A stretch of DNA of 64,000 bases. Source: Adiantum capillus-veneris. Lineage: Eukaryota; Streptophyta; Polypodiopsida; Polypodiales; Pteridaceae. Shown here piece after piece: positions 30,613 to 42,280 of this stretch. A program made the translations under genes and the position numbers. The notes under the pieces were generated by a model. It did no database searches, was not told where the DNA came from, and saw nothing but the letters and a program-made list of their open reading frames with translations. Location of the stretch: contig CM043955.1 in NCBI GenBank assembly GCA_014529385.2, positions 148,133,640-148,197,639 on the forward strand, written 5' to 3'. Within the stretch, counting starts at the first letter, position 1; each line of letters starts with the position of its first letter.

Positions 30613-31511
30613 ATGTCTCCAATAGTTATTGTTCCAAAAAAGAATGGGAAACTCAAAGTTTGTGTGGATCTCAAGAAGGTCAATGCCGCCACTAGGAGAG
30701 ACCACTACCCCTTGCTATATTCAGAACATGTGCTTGAAAGAGTTGCAAGGAAGGAAGCTTATAGTTTTTTAGATGGGTACTTAGGATACAATCAAATAAC
30801 AGTTGCACTAGAGGACCAAGCTAAAATTTCTTTTATAACCGAATTTGGAGTGTTTGGATTTCGTGTTATGGTTTTTGGCTTAACCAATGCCCCTGCTACC
30901 TTCCAAAGATGAATAAACATTGCTTTTAGAGAATATTTGAGGGAGTTTTACGAGGCTTTCTTAGGTGAACTTTGTGTTTATTCCTCTTGGAAAGAACATC
31001 TATCATGTTTACTAAAAGTGTTTGAAAAGTGAAGATTGTATCGCATCTCATTAAACCCTTTCAATGCCAATTTTGGGTTAAACATAGAGTCATTTTAGGG
31101 CATATAGTGTCCAAAAATGGGATTTCCACATATGAGAGCAAAATTAAAGCCATTGCTGATTTGCCACCACCTACAAACTATAAAGGAGTTCAAACATTCA
31201 TGGGCCATGTTGGTTATTACCGACGGTTTATTTTAAACTTTGCCAAGATAGCTAGCCCATTGTACAAACTTCTTATTGAGTTCCACTGGACTTCGGAGTG
31301 TGACCATGTTTATGAGTTATTAAAAAAGACCTTAACCAGTGCTTCCATTCTACGATTGTCCGATTGGAATGCAAATTTCCATGTGCATATTGATGAATCG
31401 AACTTTGCTATTGGGTGTGTTCTAGCTCAACCAGTGGAACATAGATTGTACTACCCCATTAGCTTTGCAAGTCGTCAATTAAATGATACTGGGAGAAACT
31501 ACACCACATGA
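30613..31511 (+). pseudogene. Reverse transcriptase / RNase H N-terminal part (element 3)
   Basis: Typical RT blocks are present: SPIVIVPKKNGKLKVCVDLK, YSFLDGYLGYNQI and FGLTNAPATFQ, then the connection region (DLPPPTNYKGVQTFMGHVGY) and the RNase H start FHVHIDESNFAIGCVL. The catalytic box FLDDLCVYSS of element 2 reads FLGELCVYSS here (30964-30969), so both catalytic aspartates are lost. Stops occur at about 30910 and 31030. The enzyme is dead. Confidence 0.88.
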
Positions 31512-32260
31512 CAAAGCTAGAAGATTTAGCTATGATTTATGCAGTGAAGAAATTTTTCTACTACCTTCTTTCCAACAAGTTTGTTTTCTATGTGGATCAT
31601 CAAGCATTGTTGTATCTAGTAAATAAACCTTGTTCCATTGGAAGAATTACACGATGGTTCTTAAGTCTTCTTGAGTTTGAATTTAGCGTTGTGGTGAGAC
31701 CTGGTAAAATACATGTCATGGCGGACCATTTGTCTCGCATACCCAATACTAGAATCCATGATGAATTTTTGGATACTTCCCTATTCCTAGTCGACACCAT
31801 GTCTAAATGGAGTGAGAAGATTGTGAACTTTTTAGTTAATGGTTTTCCACCCAAAGAGTTTCGTAAAGATATAGCTCAAAAACTGTTAAAGGAATGTGAA
31901 CCTTATTCTCTGATTGCAGGAACTTTCTACAAGCTAGGGAAGGATGACATTCTTAGACGTTGTGCTCATGAGGATGAGTATTTATACATACTGCAAGAAG
32001 CACACATGGGTATAGTCGAAGAACATTTTTCAGGGGAACTAACTGTTAGAAAGGTGTTTCAATCAGGCTATTGGTGGCCTACCTTATTCAAAGATGCATC
32101 AGTTTTTGCAAAACGGTGTGATAAATTCCAATATTACAAGATCACACAAATAAAGGATAAGATTCCCTTACATCCTATTAAAGTGACTCAATCATTTGAA
32201 AAATGGGGTTTAGACTTTGTAGGCCCAATTAGTTCGGCAGCTTGTAACACTCAATTTTGA
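31508..32260 (+). pseudogene. RNase H C-terminal part and integrase zinc domain (element 3)
   Basis: Begins with VDHQALLYLVNKPCS and the conserved DHLSRIPN end of RNase H. An HHCC-type integrase N-domain follows (AHMGIVEEHFSGEL ... YWWPTLFKDA), but the last cysteine is replaced (RCDKFQ versus GCDECQ). The frame ends at a CGA-to-TGA type stop after ACNTQF. The DDE core then continues in another ORF. Confidence 0.82.
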
Positions 32261-32950
32261 TATATTATTGTTGCCACTGATTATTTGACAAAGTGGTCGA
32301 AAGCCAAGGCGACACGCACATCTGATGCAAGGTCAACTGCTAAGTTTCTCTTTGAGAACATTATTACATGATTTGGTTGTCCCTTTGAGATTGTGAGTGA
32401 CAATGGTACTCATTTTATAAATGGAGTGATAAAGGAACTCACTACAAACTTCATGATAGACCACCATAAGTCGACACCTTATTATTCACAAGCAAATGGC
32501 CAAGCTCAGAGCACTAACAAGACCTTAATTTCTATCTTGACCAAAATAGTGGAAGCTCATCGCAAAGATTGGGATTTGAAACTGACATCGGCTCTATGGG
32601 CTTATCGTACTGCTTATAGTGTGGCTATTAATTGTACACCATTCAAAATGGTATATGGCCAAGAAGCAGTTATGCCATTGGAGTTTGTAATTCCTATTTT
32701 GTGGGTAGCTTCACAACAAGGTTGGGATGGTAACACTTTAGTTGAGCGCTTATATATCCTTGAGAGGTTAGATGAAGAAAGAGAATTAGCCGTGCAAAAT
32801 GCTTTTGTGGAGAAAGATAGAAGAAAGAAATGGTTTGACCATCATTTAAATAACAAGGATATCAAGGTTGGGGATAAGTTCCTTATGTATGGAGTGCGTA
32901 ACGGGAAGAAAAAGTTGAAATATGCAGGAAAAGGACCATATAGACCATGA
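32261..32950 (+). pseudogene. Integrase catalytic core and C-terminal domain (element 3)
   Basis: Homologous to 48724-49590 of element 2. SDNGTHFINGVIKEL carries the second catalytic Asp. The catalytic Glu is replaced by Gln in GQAQSTNK (codon CAG at 32507-32509) where element 2 has GQAESTNK. The C-terminal part (DKFLMYGVRNGKKKLKYAGK) is the DNA-binding region. A stop follows GPYRP at 32948. Strand transfer would not be possible. Confidence 0.85.
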
Positions 32951-32977
32951 AAAATCACCCCACAAGGTACCAATCAT

Positions 32978-33580
32978 GTGGAATCTCTTGATGGAGTTGA
33001 AACCACCGGATTCCTCAATGGGAGTAAATTTAAAAGATACTATGATCCTTTAAGCCAAGAGGAGCTACGTGCCATCCATAAAAAAAAGGCAGTCAAGGCA
33101 AAAGAAGAATTGAAGACGATACAAGCTCAAGCTGAGGCTAAGGAGCGACATCAACATGTTAAACGCCAACGAGAGGCCAACCTTGGAGTCCCACATGCAT
33201 TTCAAGTTGAAATAGAGCATAATTGGTTGGACTCTGACACACCTCTACGATACCCTATTGAGTTAAATAGCTCCTATGGGAAAGTGCCATATAACACCTT
33301 ATTGGACACGGATGCTAAATATAATCTGCTATCATATGGAGTGTGGTGTTAGTTAGAAAATCCATCTCTAGCTGAGAGTACTATCCAAGTCAAGGGTAAA
33401 TACGATTTTTGGAACCTGGCACACTTCTAGCAGTTATACAATGGGCTTGTAGCTCAAGACCTTTTGGTCATGCCTAATGGAGCTATGGAAGGAAATATAA
33501 ACCTAGGATGCACATGGATGATACCAACCAAATGTATTATTGATTGGGGGATTGGAAGTGTCACAAAACAGAAACCAACT
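32978..33580 (+). pseudogene. Second retropepsin-like domain downstream of integrase (element 3)
   Basis: LRYPIELNSSYGKVPYNTLL followed by DTDAKYNLLSYGVW aligns with LLDTGAKHNLLSYGVW in element 2. The D-T-G motif has become D-T-D (33307-33315), and the frame then stops at 33350. The distal part continues at 33464 with MPNGAMEGNINLGCTWM. The domain is in the same place in both elements, which shows that it is an inherited part of the polyprotein. Confidence 0.75.
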
Positions 33581-33689
33581 CTTAGCCCTGTCACTCAAGC
33601 AATAGCCTCTGAGATATCACCTCCCAAGAAAATACAACCCAAAATAGTGCATGTCCAAGAGATTGAACCATCTATAACTATAGCCCAAC

Positions 33690-34405
33690 CCTCTAGAGCT
33701 TCAACTTTTGTAGTAGATGAAAGAAATCTTGAGACACACAAGACCCATAGTGATATAACAAAGAAAACATACAAATGGGTCCCTAAAGATTCTTTAACGA
33801 CCATTTTTTACGCTAAAAAATAGATGCCTTGTAAGAGATGCCCCACTTTCTCCAAGAAATGTAAAAACATGTAGCGATGGATTCCTAAATGACTATTGGA
33901 ATCTCAAGGCTACTATGAAGGGAATGATCAAATCTAGGTGTCAAACGTTCTTACATGTCATCTATAGACCCATATGAGTCAAATCTTGTAACAATAAAGC
34001 CTATTGAAAATCGTGGGAAGGGAAAGATCAAAAAACACTATACACCTGTTCCGGAGCTAGTTTGGGTATCCAAGCACGAAAGGCTTGTTTTGCTCAGCTC
34101 CAACATAGAAAAAACAAATGAAGCTTCTTGCTCTTCATGTAGTTCATATATGCAAATACAAGCTTCAACACAACCTCCACCTACCATTGTAAATATACAT
34201 ACAAACAGGAAAGAATTTGCACCTCCCATTGTAAGTTCACCACCTACAACAACGTTGCAAGTAAAATCATGGGAGAGTACCTTACCACACTTGTTGTAGC
34301 TAGATGAAACGCCTAGGGCGGTCAAAAACTATTGGTCGAAGTCTTCACCCATAACAACTTGGAACAATTGGTTTCAAAAGGTGACAACATCGTTCCAAAA
34401 GGTAT
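33690..34405 (+). pseudogene. W-P-K repeat tail (element 3)
   Basis: TYKWVPKDSLTTIF, RWIPK and ELVWVSKHERLVL match the tails of elements 1 and 2. Stops occur at about 33822, 33873 (where element 1 has Leu) and 33935-33937, the last at the same Trp codon that is TAG in element 1. The frame ends with NNWFQKVTTSFQKV-type sequence just before the PPT-like tract. Confidence 0.75.
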
Positions 34406-34413
34406 GATCCACC

Positions 34414-34428
34414 AAAGGAAGGGGGGAG
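34414..34428 (+). other. Internal polypurine tract-like site (element 3)
   Basis: AAAGGAAGGGGGGAG followed by TGTTTGCTGGCATCC, equivalent to 19675-19688 of element 1. Confidence 0.55.
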
Positions 34429-34647
34429 TGTTTGCTGGCATCCATCATTCACTTGCTCCCCTCTTAACCTTCCTCCTTGACCTCTCAATCTCCCAATCTT
34501 AAAGAATGTATATATATAGCTCAATACTCAAGAAAACAAAAATAAAAAAGTAAAAGAGCAAGAGCCACAAAAATAAAAGGTAGAAACCTACAAATTCAAG
34601 TACATGATCCAAAATCATAAAAACACATTATGCACAAGGATACGACA

Positions 34648-35924
34648 TTTTGACATGACCCTTATTGTGAGGGCCATGCCCGGGGACCACCGACTGTACG
34701 ATCTCCAAATAGATACACCGTGATCTCCGACATCCCTCCCGCTTGAGACCGACACCAAGACAGGACTCCTCCTGCTCTTCAATGCCAACTCAAGGGGGAT
34801 ATCACATTCACTTTCTCTCATATGGATCCCTTAGCCCCAAAGAACCTTTGCTTACTGGTCAAACTTACCAATCGAAGTCAGCAGGCTAACTTGAAACTCA
34901 ACCTTCCAGGGTGAACTGGTGGGATTTCTCTAATTCGCCCTTGGTTCAAGTTCATTGACACTTTTTTCCCAGTTATGACTGAGCACAGCCGTCAATGCGT
35001 TCCCCTAAGGTGAGTGTATAGTAATCTATATGAATCTCTCCCTCCCAAGTTTCTCTCATGCTCTGTAGATCAGAAACCCTTTTCCCCCCTCATGACTTAA
35101 TTGCTAAGACAACATAAAATTGGGTTCAACTTTTCGGCCAACAAATTAACCCTCCGGAATCTGCCCACCCACCGAAACATTTGATAAATGCACCTTTCCA
35201 AGGTAATACTATGATACTACAAAATAGTATTCCAATCACGTCGAACCAAGAATACATTTCAAGCATTTGAAAGCAGCATGCCAAATGTTGCGTATTCTTG
35301 CAAATGTGCATTTATCAAATCGTTCCCAGCTTTTTCCTTTATGGAAAACTTTTACTTCCTTTTTCCTTTAGCATTAGTAAAATTTTCTAGTTATCTTTCA
35401 AGCAATCACATATACTCCTCCAGGAATATCCCTATCCTCGTCCCAGGACTCGGGTATCCTGTCTCCTCTGCCACGTGTGGAGGCGGTGCCCTTTACACAA
35501 ATTCCAATTCTTATTTTTCTTTATCTTGTGTGGGAAAGGCTTCAAAGATAATCTACTTTAGGTTTTCTTTAAATCAATAATCCTGAGAAGAAGAGCAAAG
35601 GTCCGGCTGATGAGGACAATTGCGGAATAGCCCATTTAGGTTCCTAGTCTTTCCAAGGTTCCTTTTTACCAAACAATTTTAAGAGTTCCTTAATTAAGTC
35701 ACATCCTCCTCCCTTATCCTGATCCCTTCATGGATCCTTTTTACTTATTCCTTTTCCCATCGGCATCAGGCCTACCTGGACTAGGCCAATTTCCAGATGC
35801 ATCCGCGCATCCCTATCACCCAGTCGGGACACACTTCCATTCAATCCCATTTCTAGGGTAGTGAATGAACTCGAGCTCAAAACATAGACCAATGGTTATC
35901 GGTCCTAGCCGAAAAGGACCATCC
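34648..35924. other. Non-TE-looking segment of distinct composition
   Basis: Unlike its neighbours, it is more GC-balanced, has few long A/T runs, and has no LTR, PBS or retroelement protein. The texture (for example around 34880-35000 and 35760-35924) recalls plant mitochondrial spacer DNA, so a nuclear insertion of organelle DNA is possible. No organelle gene is recognised. It is the left target of element 2, with TSD CCCGT at 35925-35929. Confidence 0.3.
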
Positions 35925-35929
35925 CCCGT

Positions 35930-36153
35930 TGTGCGCTCCTTGCCGCACTGTCAATGCAAGGGACTTGCCTAACACTGTGTGCGAGCCACAGACGGCTCCA
36001 AGCACACAACTAGCTTAACTAGTAAACTCAAAAGAGGGCAATGGTGTGTCACTCACCGCTCTATGCTCCTGCCGTGGAGGATTCCTCGCCGCAAAGAAGA
36101 AGGAGACGCAGCTACGTCGCGCTCAACCGCTTCACTGCCGCAATGCTCAATCG

Positions 36154-36249
<96 letters not shown>

Positions 36250-36302
36250 CACACACACACAAGGAGGTGAAGAAGAAGAAGATGGAGATGGAGATGGAGA
36301 TT
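35930..36302 (-). repeat. Truncated 3' LTR of element 2
   Basis: Matches the R/U5 side of LTR 57663-58291, starting at TGTGCGCTCC on the plus strand, with (CT)n at 36156-36246 and (AC)n at 36247-36261. The sequence then jumps within GGAGATTGATTGG to the internal 3' region (equivalent to about 21120 of element 1). The U3 part, PPT and about 180 bases of internal DNA are deleted. Confidence 0.88.
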
Positions 36303-37265
36303 GATTGGTAACAGAATTTTAAACAATTTGTCAGCAATAAGCATTAAATTGCAATGTAATCAAATGCATCAATATATGTAAAGGTAAAAAATTAAACAAG
36401 TCTGGGGTCGCAAATTTAACGGTCGAAAGGCACTGGAGATCGACTATTAATACCATGGGTAAGCTTCTTAATTTTCTGTGGTTAATTAAGTTGGTTAATC
36501 GCGAGAGCCAAGTATTTCATGTTCGAGGGCTGACTAGAGGCTATACCTAGAGGACCTTGTAGTTAAGCTACGATAAAAGGAATTTCTCATGAAATCATCG
36601 CCTGACTGATTACCTTTTCTTTGACCCCCCAAAGTCTTTTCACAGTGATTCAATTTGATGTGTGTGCTTATTTTGTATGCCTTGGGTTTTTTGCTTTTTA
36701 AGGAAAAGCGCCCACACTGGGAACCTCTAGGGCTCTAGTACCATAGGCAATACATGTGAGTGAAGTACCAAATCAAGCTGAGATTTCTCTTCCAGCTTAA
36801 GATTTTACATTGTGGCACTTCGATTTTTTGTTTGTTCATTTTCAGCATTTTAATTTTGTAACTTTGGGGGGTCATATAACACTAATACACCTCCCCAGTC
36901 TCATCACACTAGTAAACTCCCTTTATAATACTTAAGCTAAAGGTCAATAGGGTCAAGCCCACTAGAAAGCCCTAGTACATTTCACACAATGCTGCCTAAA
37001 TCGGATTAAGAACCTAAGTAACCATTGATTATTAGGAAGGCATTCCCCATGGTATTAAGAGAAGATCTCTAACACCTAACTTGGTCAAACTAGCTTAGTC
37101 GGACTGCTTGATTTTTAAACCTAGACAAGTGATTATGACAAAAAATTACATTGAATTAAATGTTTGATACTAAGCAAATGCGGTGAATATTAGGCTACCA
37201 ATCAGAATTAAAGCAGATAATCATAGATGCAAAAAAGATAAGGGGCAATGCTAATGGACAAGAAA
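36303..37265 (-). other. Non-coding 3' region of element 2, distal part
   Basis: Minus-strand homologue of about 20165-21120 of element 1. It ends at 37265, next to the CACCT TSD of LARD element 4, and resumes at 46534. Confidence 0.8.
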
Positions 37266-37270
37266 CACCT

Positions 37271-38225
37271 TGTTAGCAGCGGCTAACACAGGCTACACCA
37301 TTTATTCACCAAGTTGTGGATGTGCCATAGTGCACAGTGTTTACTTTTCATTGTATAGGGCTTGGGCTCATTTAGGAGTTCCAAAGTTGTATGAGTCTAG
37401 GCTAGAGAGCTCACTTTATCCCATAGTTGAAGGGTTTGAGGCCCAAAACTATAAAAGAGCCCTATGCTTAATGAGAGGTGATTCTTGAGTGGTCCTTTTG
37501 AGAACTCTCTCCCTAGAGGAGGTCTTGATGGCCTAGCCTTTGAGCTTAATGCCCTTGCTTAGAAGGCTAGTGCTAATCACATGTAATTAGTGTAATCCTC
37601 TCTTAATTAATCTAGTTTTCATTATGTTGTCAATCATGTTTATCTACTTTCCTTCATTGTTTTGAGGTGTTGATCTTCTCTAATCTAACTCTTACTCATG
37701 CTAAACTTCTCCGATTAGTGGAGTCCTTATCTAACGCTCTCGATTAAGCGGAGTGGGTGTACTCGTGATTGAGGGATTAGAGTTGTCCTCTAATGGTGTG
37801 CTTGTGTGTGTGTGTAGGTTTAAGAAGCCTTGAGCTTAATTTGATTATGTGTGACTTGATTTGGACACCATGATGGGCATGGTTGGGGTGGCCGACTTGA
37901 ATGCGATCTTGTGTGCTTAATCGTCAATGCATGTAATTAGAGTTGTGCTTGAGAGATTCCAAGATTAGTGTGTTTCACTTCGTTGCATGATGTGTGTAGA
38001 TGATTGCTTGAAATTGATGCTTAATGTGCGATTAGCATTAGTTGTTTGGGATGATTTCTATTTGCATTGGAGGATGCACGCTCTTGAATCCTCTCAATCT
38101 TTGCATCCGATGACGCTCTCTCACATTCTTTGTGTGATGCCTCCAAGCCCTAGCCGGGTCATGCTCTCTCTCTCCGGATTTATAGATTTGTGGGAGATTG
38201 CCTATGCTATGGTGAGCCTCCAACA
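37271..38225 (+). repeat. 5' LTR of element 4 (955 bp)
   Basis: TGTTAGCAGCGGCTAACACAG...CCTCCAACA, one base before the PBS. A 233-bp segment near 37838-38072 is absent from the 3' LTR. Confidence 0.92.
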
Positions 38226-38226
38226 T

Positions 38227-38244
38227 TGGCGCCGTTGCCGGGGA
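38227..38244 (+). other. Primer-binding site, tRNA-Asp (element 4)
   Basis: TGGCGCCGTTGCCGGGGA, an exact 18-base match. Confidence 0.92.
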
Positions 38245-40445
38245 CGGGTTGCCTACGCTAGTGGAGTTGAGGTTGCAAAAGATAAGAGTAATTTGATTAC
38301 CGATTTCTTGTAATTAGGTAGGATTTGATTTGTGTGTAGTGTAATTAGGTTTAATTGGATGTGTATAGAGTCATTTCACCCCAAAAACCCCTAAATTCTC
38401 TTTTGATTTTGCTAATTTTTCACTTACCTTCACTAATTTTGCATCCCATTCAAGCTAATTTCATGCTAATTGTGCTTACCTAACCACTAATTTTGATTTG
38501 GAATGTATGTTGAATCCCCTTAATTGAGGAGGATCATCACTCTTAATTGCTCTAATCTATGCCTAATCATGTGATTGAGTGTTGATTTTGATCAATTTTT
38601 TGATCAATTTTGGACCGAATCGGAGTTGCACACATGTGTGTGCAATGGAGTGTCTACGCGAGGATCAAGGATTAAGCTAGCAAGCAATCAATTGTAAGTG
38701 GGTTGACCTACTCCGTTCAATTTTTGATTGATTAAGTTGATCCTATTGAGTTGCTAAAGCATTGCTAAAATTAGGTGTGTGTGCCTAATTGATGGAATTT
38801 ATGCCTAATTTGATGAAATTGGAATGAAATTGGATGCCTAGATGCTTGAGGAATGGTAGTTTTGCATAAATTGTGTGTGAAAATCACTAAATTGTTGTGT
38901 ATGTGAGGCTATTCCGGTCATGGAGTAGGCCTAATTGCCAAAATTAGGGCAAGATTTGAATGTGTGTGCCCATTTTAAATAACGTTGATGAGAAGATTTA
39001 TGGTCAAATTGAACACCTAAATGCTTGTAGACTGATGATTTTGCAAGAAATGTGTATGCAAACATTAGAAATTGGCCTAATTTCGTTGCTAATTGAGCAA
39101 AAAAATTGGATTTGTGCACCTAGCTTTTGTGTGTGTGCGTGCAATGCTAAATTGAGTTAAAATTTGATCAATTTTTGATTAAAATTGAGTTAATTTAGCA
39201 TGTATATACTCATGAATGTGTGAGTAAGTGTGCAATTGATGAAATGCAATGAGTGTCTAATGAAATTTTTACACAAATCGACGGCCTAAATTTAGGTGTG
39301 TGTGCCTAATTAATGGCCAATTATGCTTAAATTGGGGATGAATAATTGGTCTTGGTTGCCAATTATGATGATTAAAAGACCTAATAGATTGGTGTGTATT
39401 TGATTGATTGACTTTGGATGATTCAATTGATACCCAATTGAAAATGATTAATCTACATTACCATTGTGATGTGAATGCCAATTCGATTGGATATGGAAAA
39501 AAAAATTCATTAATTTGACCGTAATCACAAGCATATAGAAAGCTCCGACAGGGTTTGGATGATTAGGGTTATTGAAAATGAGAAACTTGAGTTGCAATGA
39601 TTGATAAATTGGATTGAATTGGCAATTGAAAAAAAAAACATGCATTAGTGAAGCTTGTGTGCATTTCCCGATTGATTGATTCAAATTTGAAATCAAAATA
39701 AAAAACTCTTGTGCATTTCAATCCATTCTAATGTGTGTGGTAAAGGAATCATCAAATTCAAGCAAAATGGATAAGAATTTGGACGACTTTGTGTGATCAA
39801 ATGGATTTGTATGTGGATTGTCAATTATTTTGAAAATGATCGTGCTTGGATTCGATGCCAATCATCAGTTATATATGTTTTGAGACTAATTTGTGTGCAT
39901 TATTTTGCGAACCACAATGCACTTTCGAGATGGGCTTCAAATTTAAATCACTTGTGAGAATTTTGACTCATTATTGTGTATGAAGAATGATATCAAGGAG
40001 GAATTCGAAACTCGTTCTATTTGTGCAAGCCGAGTGAGTTTGATTATAGATTGCGAGAATTTTTTGAAGTGCAATTTCGATCTCGAACTTTATTATGCTA
40101 CATTCTCCGTGCGACCCTTGCCAATTTCTCATGCACACACACATTCGTTGTCATGTCCGAGTGCGGGAATGCCTCCTAATTGTAATTTTTCAAAAAAGAA
40201 AAAAAAAAGATAAAAGAGGCTCTGTGGCGCTAACAAAACCACACACACACACATGCCAATTTTGGCTTGGCACTAGCAGTCAACTCCGAGTGGCCTGCCT
40301 GGCTTGGCGCAAGCACATACACACACACTCAGACTCTCTCACTTGCCACTTGCCTACACACCTCACAGCTTTTGTCTCTTGTCACCTCCATGAGCTCAAT
40401 ACTCAAAAGTCTATTGTCGACCCGCCTTCATAGCACCCAAAACCC

Positions 40446-40482
<37 letters not shown>

Positions 40483-40536
40483 CAACCGTGTGCAGCTTTT
40501 CCTGCAAGCTGAACACCCACAATAGCCGCTACAAAT
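38245..40536 (+). other. LARD 5' internal region (element 4)
   Basis: AT-rich and non-coding. 38340-39660 is distantly homologous to 27080-28700 of element 5. CA-rich stretches lie near 40130-40480, including (CA)n at 40449-40476. Confidence 0.75.
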
Positions 40537-40803
40537 TGTTGGAACGAGGGCTAGCTATGGTGGATTCCATCTCATGCAAGCCATGGCGGGAGAGGAAGCT
40601 GCAGCAAGAGAGTATACGAGAAGGAGAGAGCAGTTCGACACAGCTTGGAAAAACTCACGCTATTGTTCTTGTGTATCTATTTCTTGTGAAAACCCTTACA
40701 ATATAAAGAAAAAGTGCCATGCAAAACTATACTTTAACTGGACTGTCTGCATGCTTTTAAGAGGGTTTCCCACGGGCTGGCCGACAAGGGCTTGGACCCA
40801 ACA
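40537..40803 (-). repeat. 3' LTR of TRIM element 7 (267 bp)
   Basis: Same length as 42009-42275 and two base differences (GGATTCCATC versus GGATGCCATC; TTCGACAC versus TTCAACAC). Confidence 0.93.
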
Positions 40804-40815
40804 ATCCCCCCCTCA
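40804..40815 (-). other. Polypurine tract of TRIM element 7
   Basis: Minus strand GAGGGGGGGATT directly before the LTR start TGTTGGG. Confidence 0.8.
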
Positions 40816-41992
40816 AGCCCGAACTGGACAGACCCTCTCATGATACCTCGAGTTTTTGGTATACTCGGCAACCGGGAGTTTTAGGTTCTCTCACAACCAA
40901 GGATTTTTGGTTTATCCATAACCTGGTGCTAGATCAGTAACCCCCCCTTGAACAGATAGGGTGTAGGTCAAAACATTAGCTACCAAAAGTATTGGAGTTT
41001 TTGGTTCACTGCCAAACCTTGGGTTTATGGTGTACCCAGTAACCTCATGAGCGTGCAAAAATGGGCTGAGAACTGATAAAATGGGAGGTCTTACCATTTA
41101 TGGATGGCAGTGTCTATATCCCGTACAAATTTTTTGATATGATGAAAGCTGACAAGCATGACAATAACTGACAATGTAAAAGAAAAAGCTTTGACTGGAA
41201 AGTTTATGATGGTTTTGACAATAGACAAAAGCTGACAAAAAGTATGACACTAAACTGGCAAAAAACAGTTGATGAAAAAACTTGTACTGTGGTCTCGAAG
41301 CGGATCTAGATGTTCAACATCTTTTGATGTACCTCTTGGTTCTCGAAGCAAATCTTCTTTGGCCTTAGTGGAACTCCGCGTATAAAAAACTTGTTTGCCT
41401 CTTCCTTGCCGACTTGAGCTTTTGAAGCGTTTTGATATACTCTGAGAAAAGCTTGTCTTGAAGCTTTCTTGCACCACTTCATTGTTTTGAGAAGCTTTTC
41501 CGAGTGTGGGATCTTGCCGATTTGTGTGCATGTTGACTTTTGATGCTATATTTGACAGACAATTGAATTTGATTGTCGAAATTGCCGAAACTGAAATTCG
41601 CAGCAGCTGTCGAACTTGAAGCCGCGCACCAAAATGAGCACAGATTACTTGATGAGGGTGTGAGTGAGTATGTCTTTTATCGAGGTGATGTGTGTGAAGC
41701 GCTTATTGACCAAGGCTAAAAAATAGGAATGACACTATAGTCATAGTGTGAAAATGAAAACAAAAAGGGCGAAATTTCTCTGTGTAGAGATGGCGCAACA
41801 GACGACGAGGAGGGTAGTTCTACTTGTAGCGATCAGCAGAGGCCAAATTGGATATGCTTGTAGTGTCGAAAAAGCCTTACAACAGCAGGGCGATCAGGTT
41901 GATGCCGTTTTTGGTCGGATTTCAGCAGGTCGACAGTTTGCTTTCCCTTCTGCAGGCACTGGTTCCCGCACGCCGACTCGAGCCGAGAGCAG

Positions 41993-42006
41993 TGGCTCTG
42001 ATACCA
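41993..42006 (-). other. Primer-binding site, initiator tRNA-Met (element 7)
   Basis: Minus strand TGGTATCAGAGCCA, exact for 14 bases, two bases from the LTR. Confidence 0.88.
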
Positions 42007-42008
42007 GT

Positions 42009-42275
42009 TGTTGGAACGAGGGCTAGCTATGGTGGATGCCATCTCATGCAAGCCATGGCGGGAGAGGAAGCTGCAGCAAGAGAGTATACGAGAAGGAGAG
42101 AGCAGTTCAACACAGCTTGGAAAAACTCACGCTATTGTTCTTGTGTATCTATTTCTTGTGAAAACCCTTACAATATAAAGAAAAAGTGCCATGCAAAACT
42201 ATACTTTAACTGGACTGTCTGCATGCTTTTAAGAGGGTTTCCCACGGGCTGGCCGACAAGGGCTTGGACCCAACA
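42009..42275 (-). repeat. 5' LTR of TRIM element 7 (267 bp)
   Basis: Pairs with 40537-40803; followed by the TSD CAAAT. Confidence 0.93.
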
Positions 42276-42280
42276 CAAAT

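Larger units (their letters stand above)
28986..34647 (+). mobile_element. Element 3: decayed autonomous-type Ty3/gypsy element, no LTRs
   Basis: A relative of element 2 in plus orientation, left-truncated inside the first protease. It keeps RT, RNase H, integrase, second retropepsin-like domain and tail in the expected order, with many stops and lost catalytic residues. The right end is set where homology to the post-tail region of element 2 stops, near 34647. No LTR or TSD was found. Confidence 0.8.
40537..42275 (-). mobile_element. Element 7: copia-type TRIM inserted in LARD element 4
   Basis: 1,739 bp with two 267-bp LTRs (40537-40803, 42009-42275) that differ at two bases, and TSD CAAAT (40532-40536, 42276-42280). 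LTR ends are TGTTGG...CCAACA. The minus-strand orientation follows from a tRNA-iMet PBS next to the right LTR and a PPT next to the left one. The 1.2-kb internal region contains only short open frames and no copia domains, so it is a non-autonomous TRIM/SMART-like element. Confidence 0.93.

Noticed and set aside
40574-40843. ORF repeated in both TRIM LTRs (also 41848-42342)
   Set aside because: It lies in the LTR and is present twice only because the LTR is duplicated; no coding similarity.
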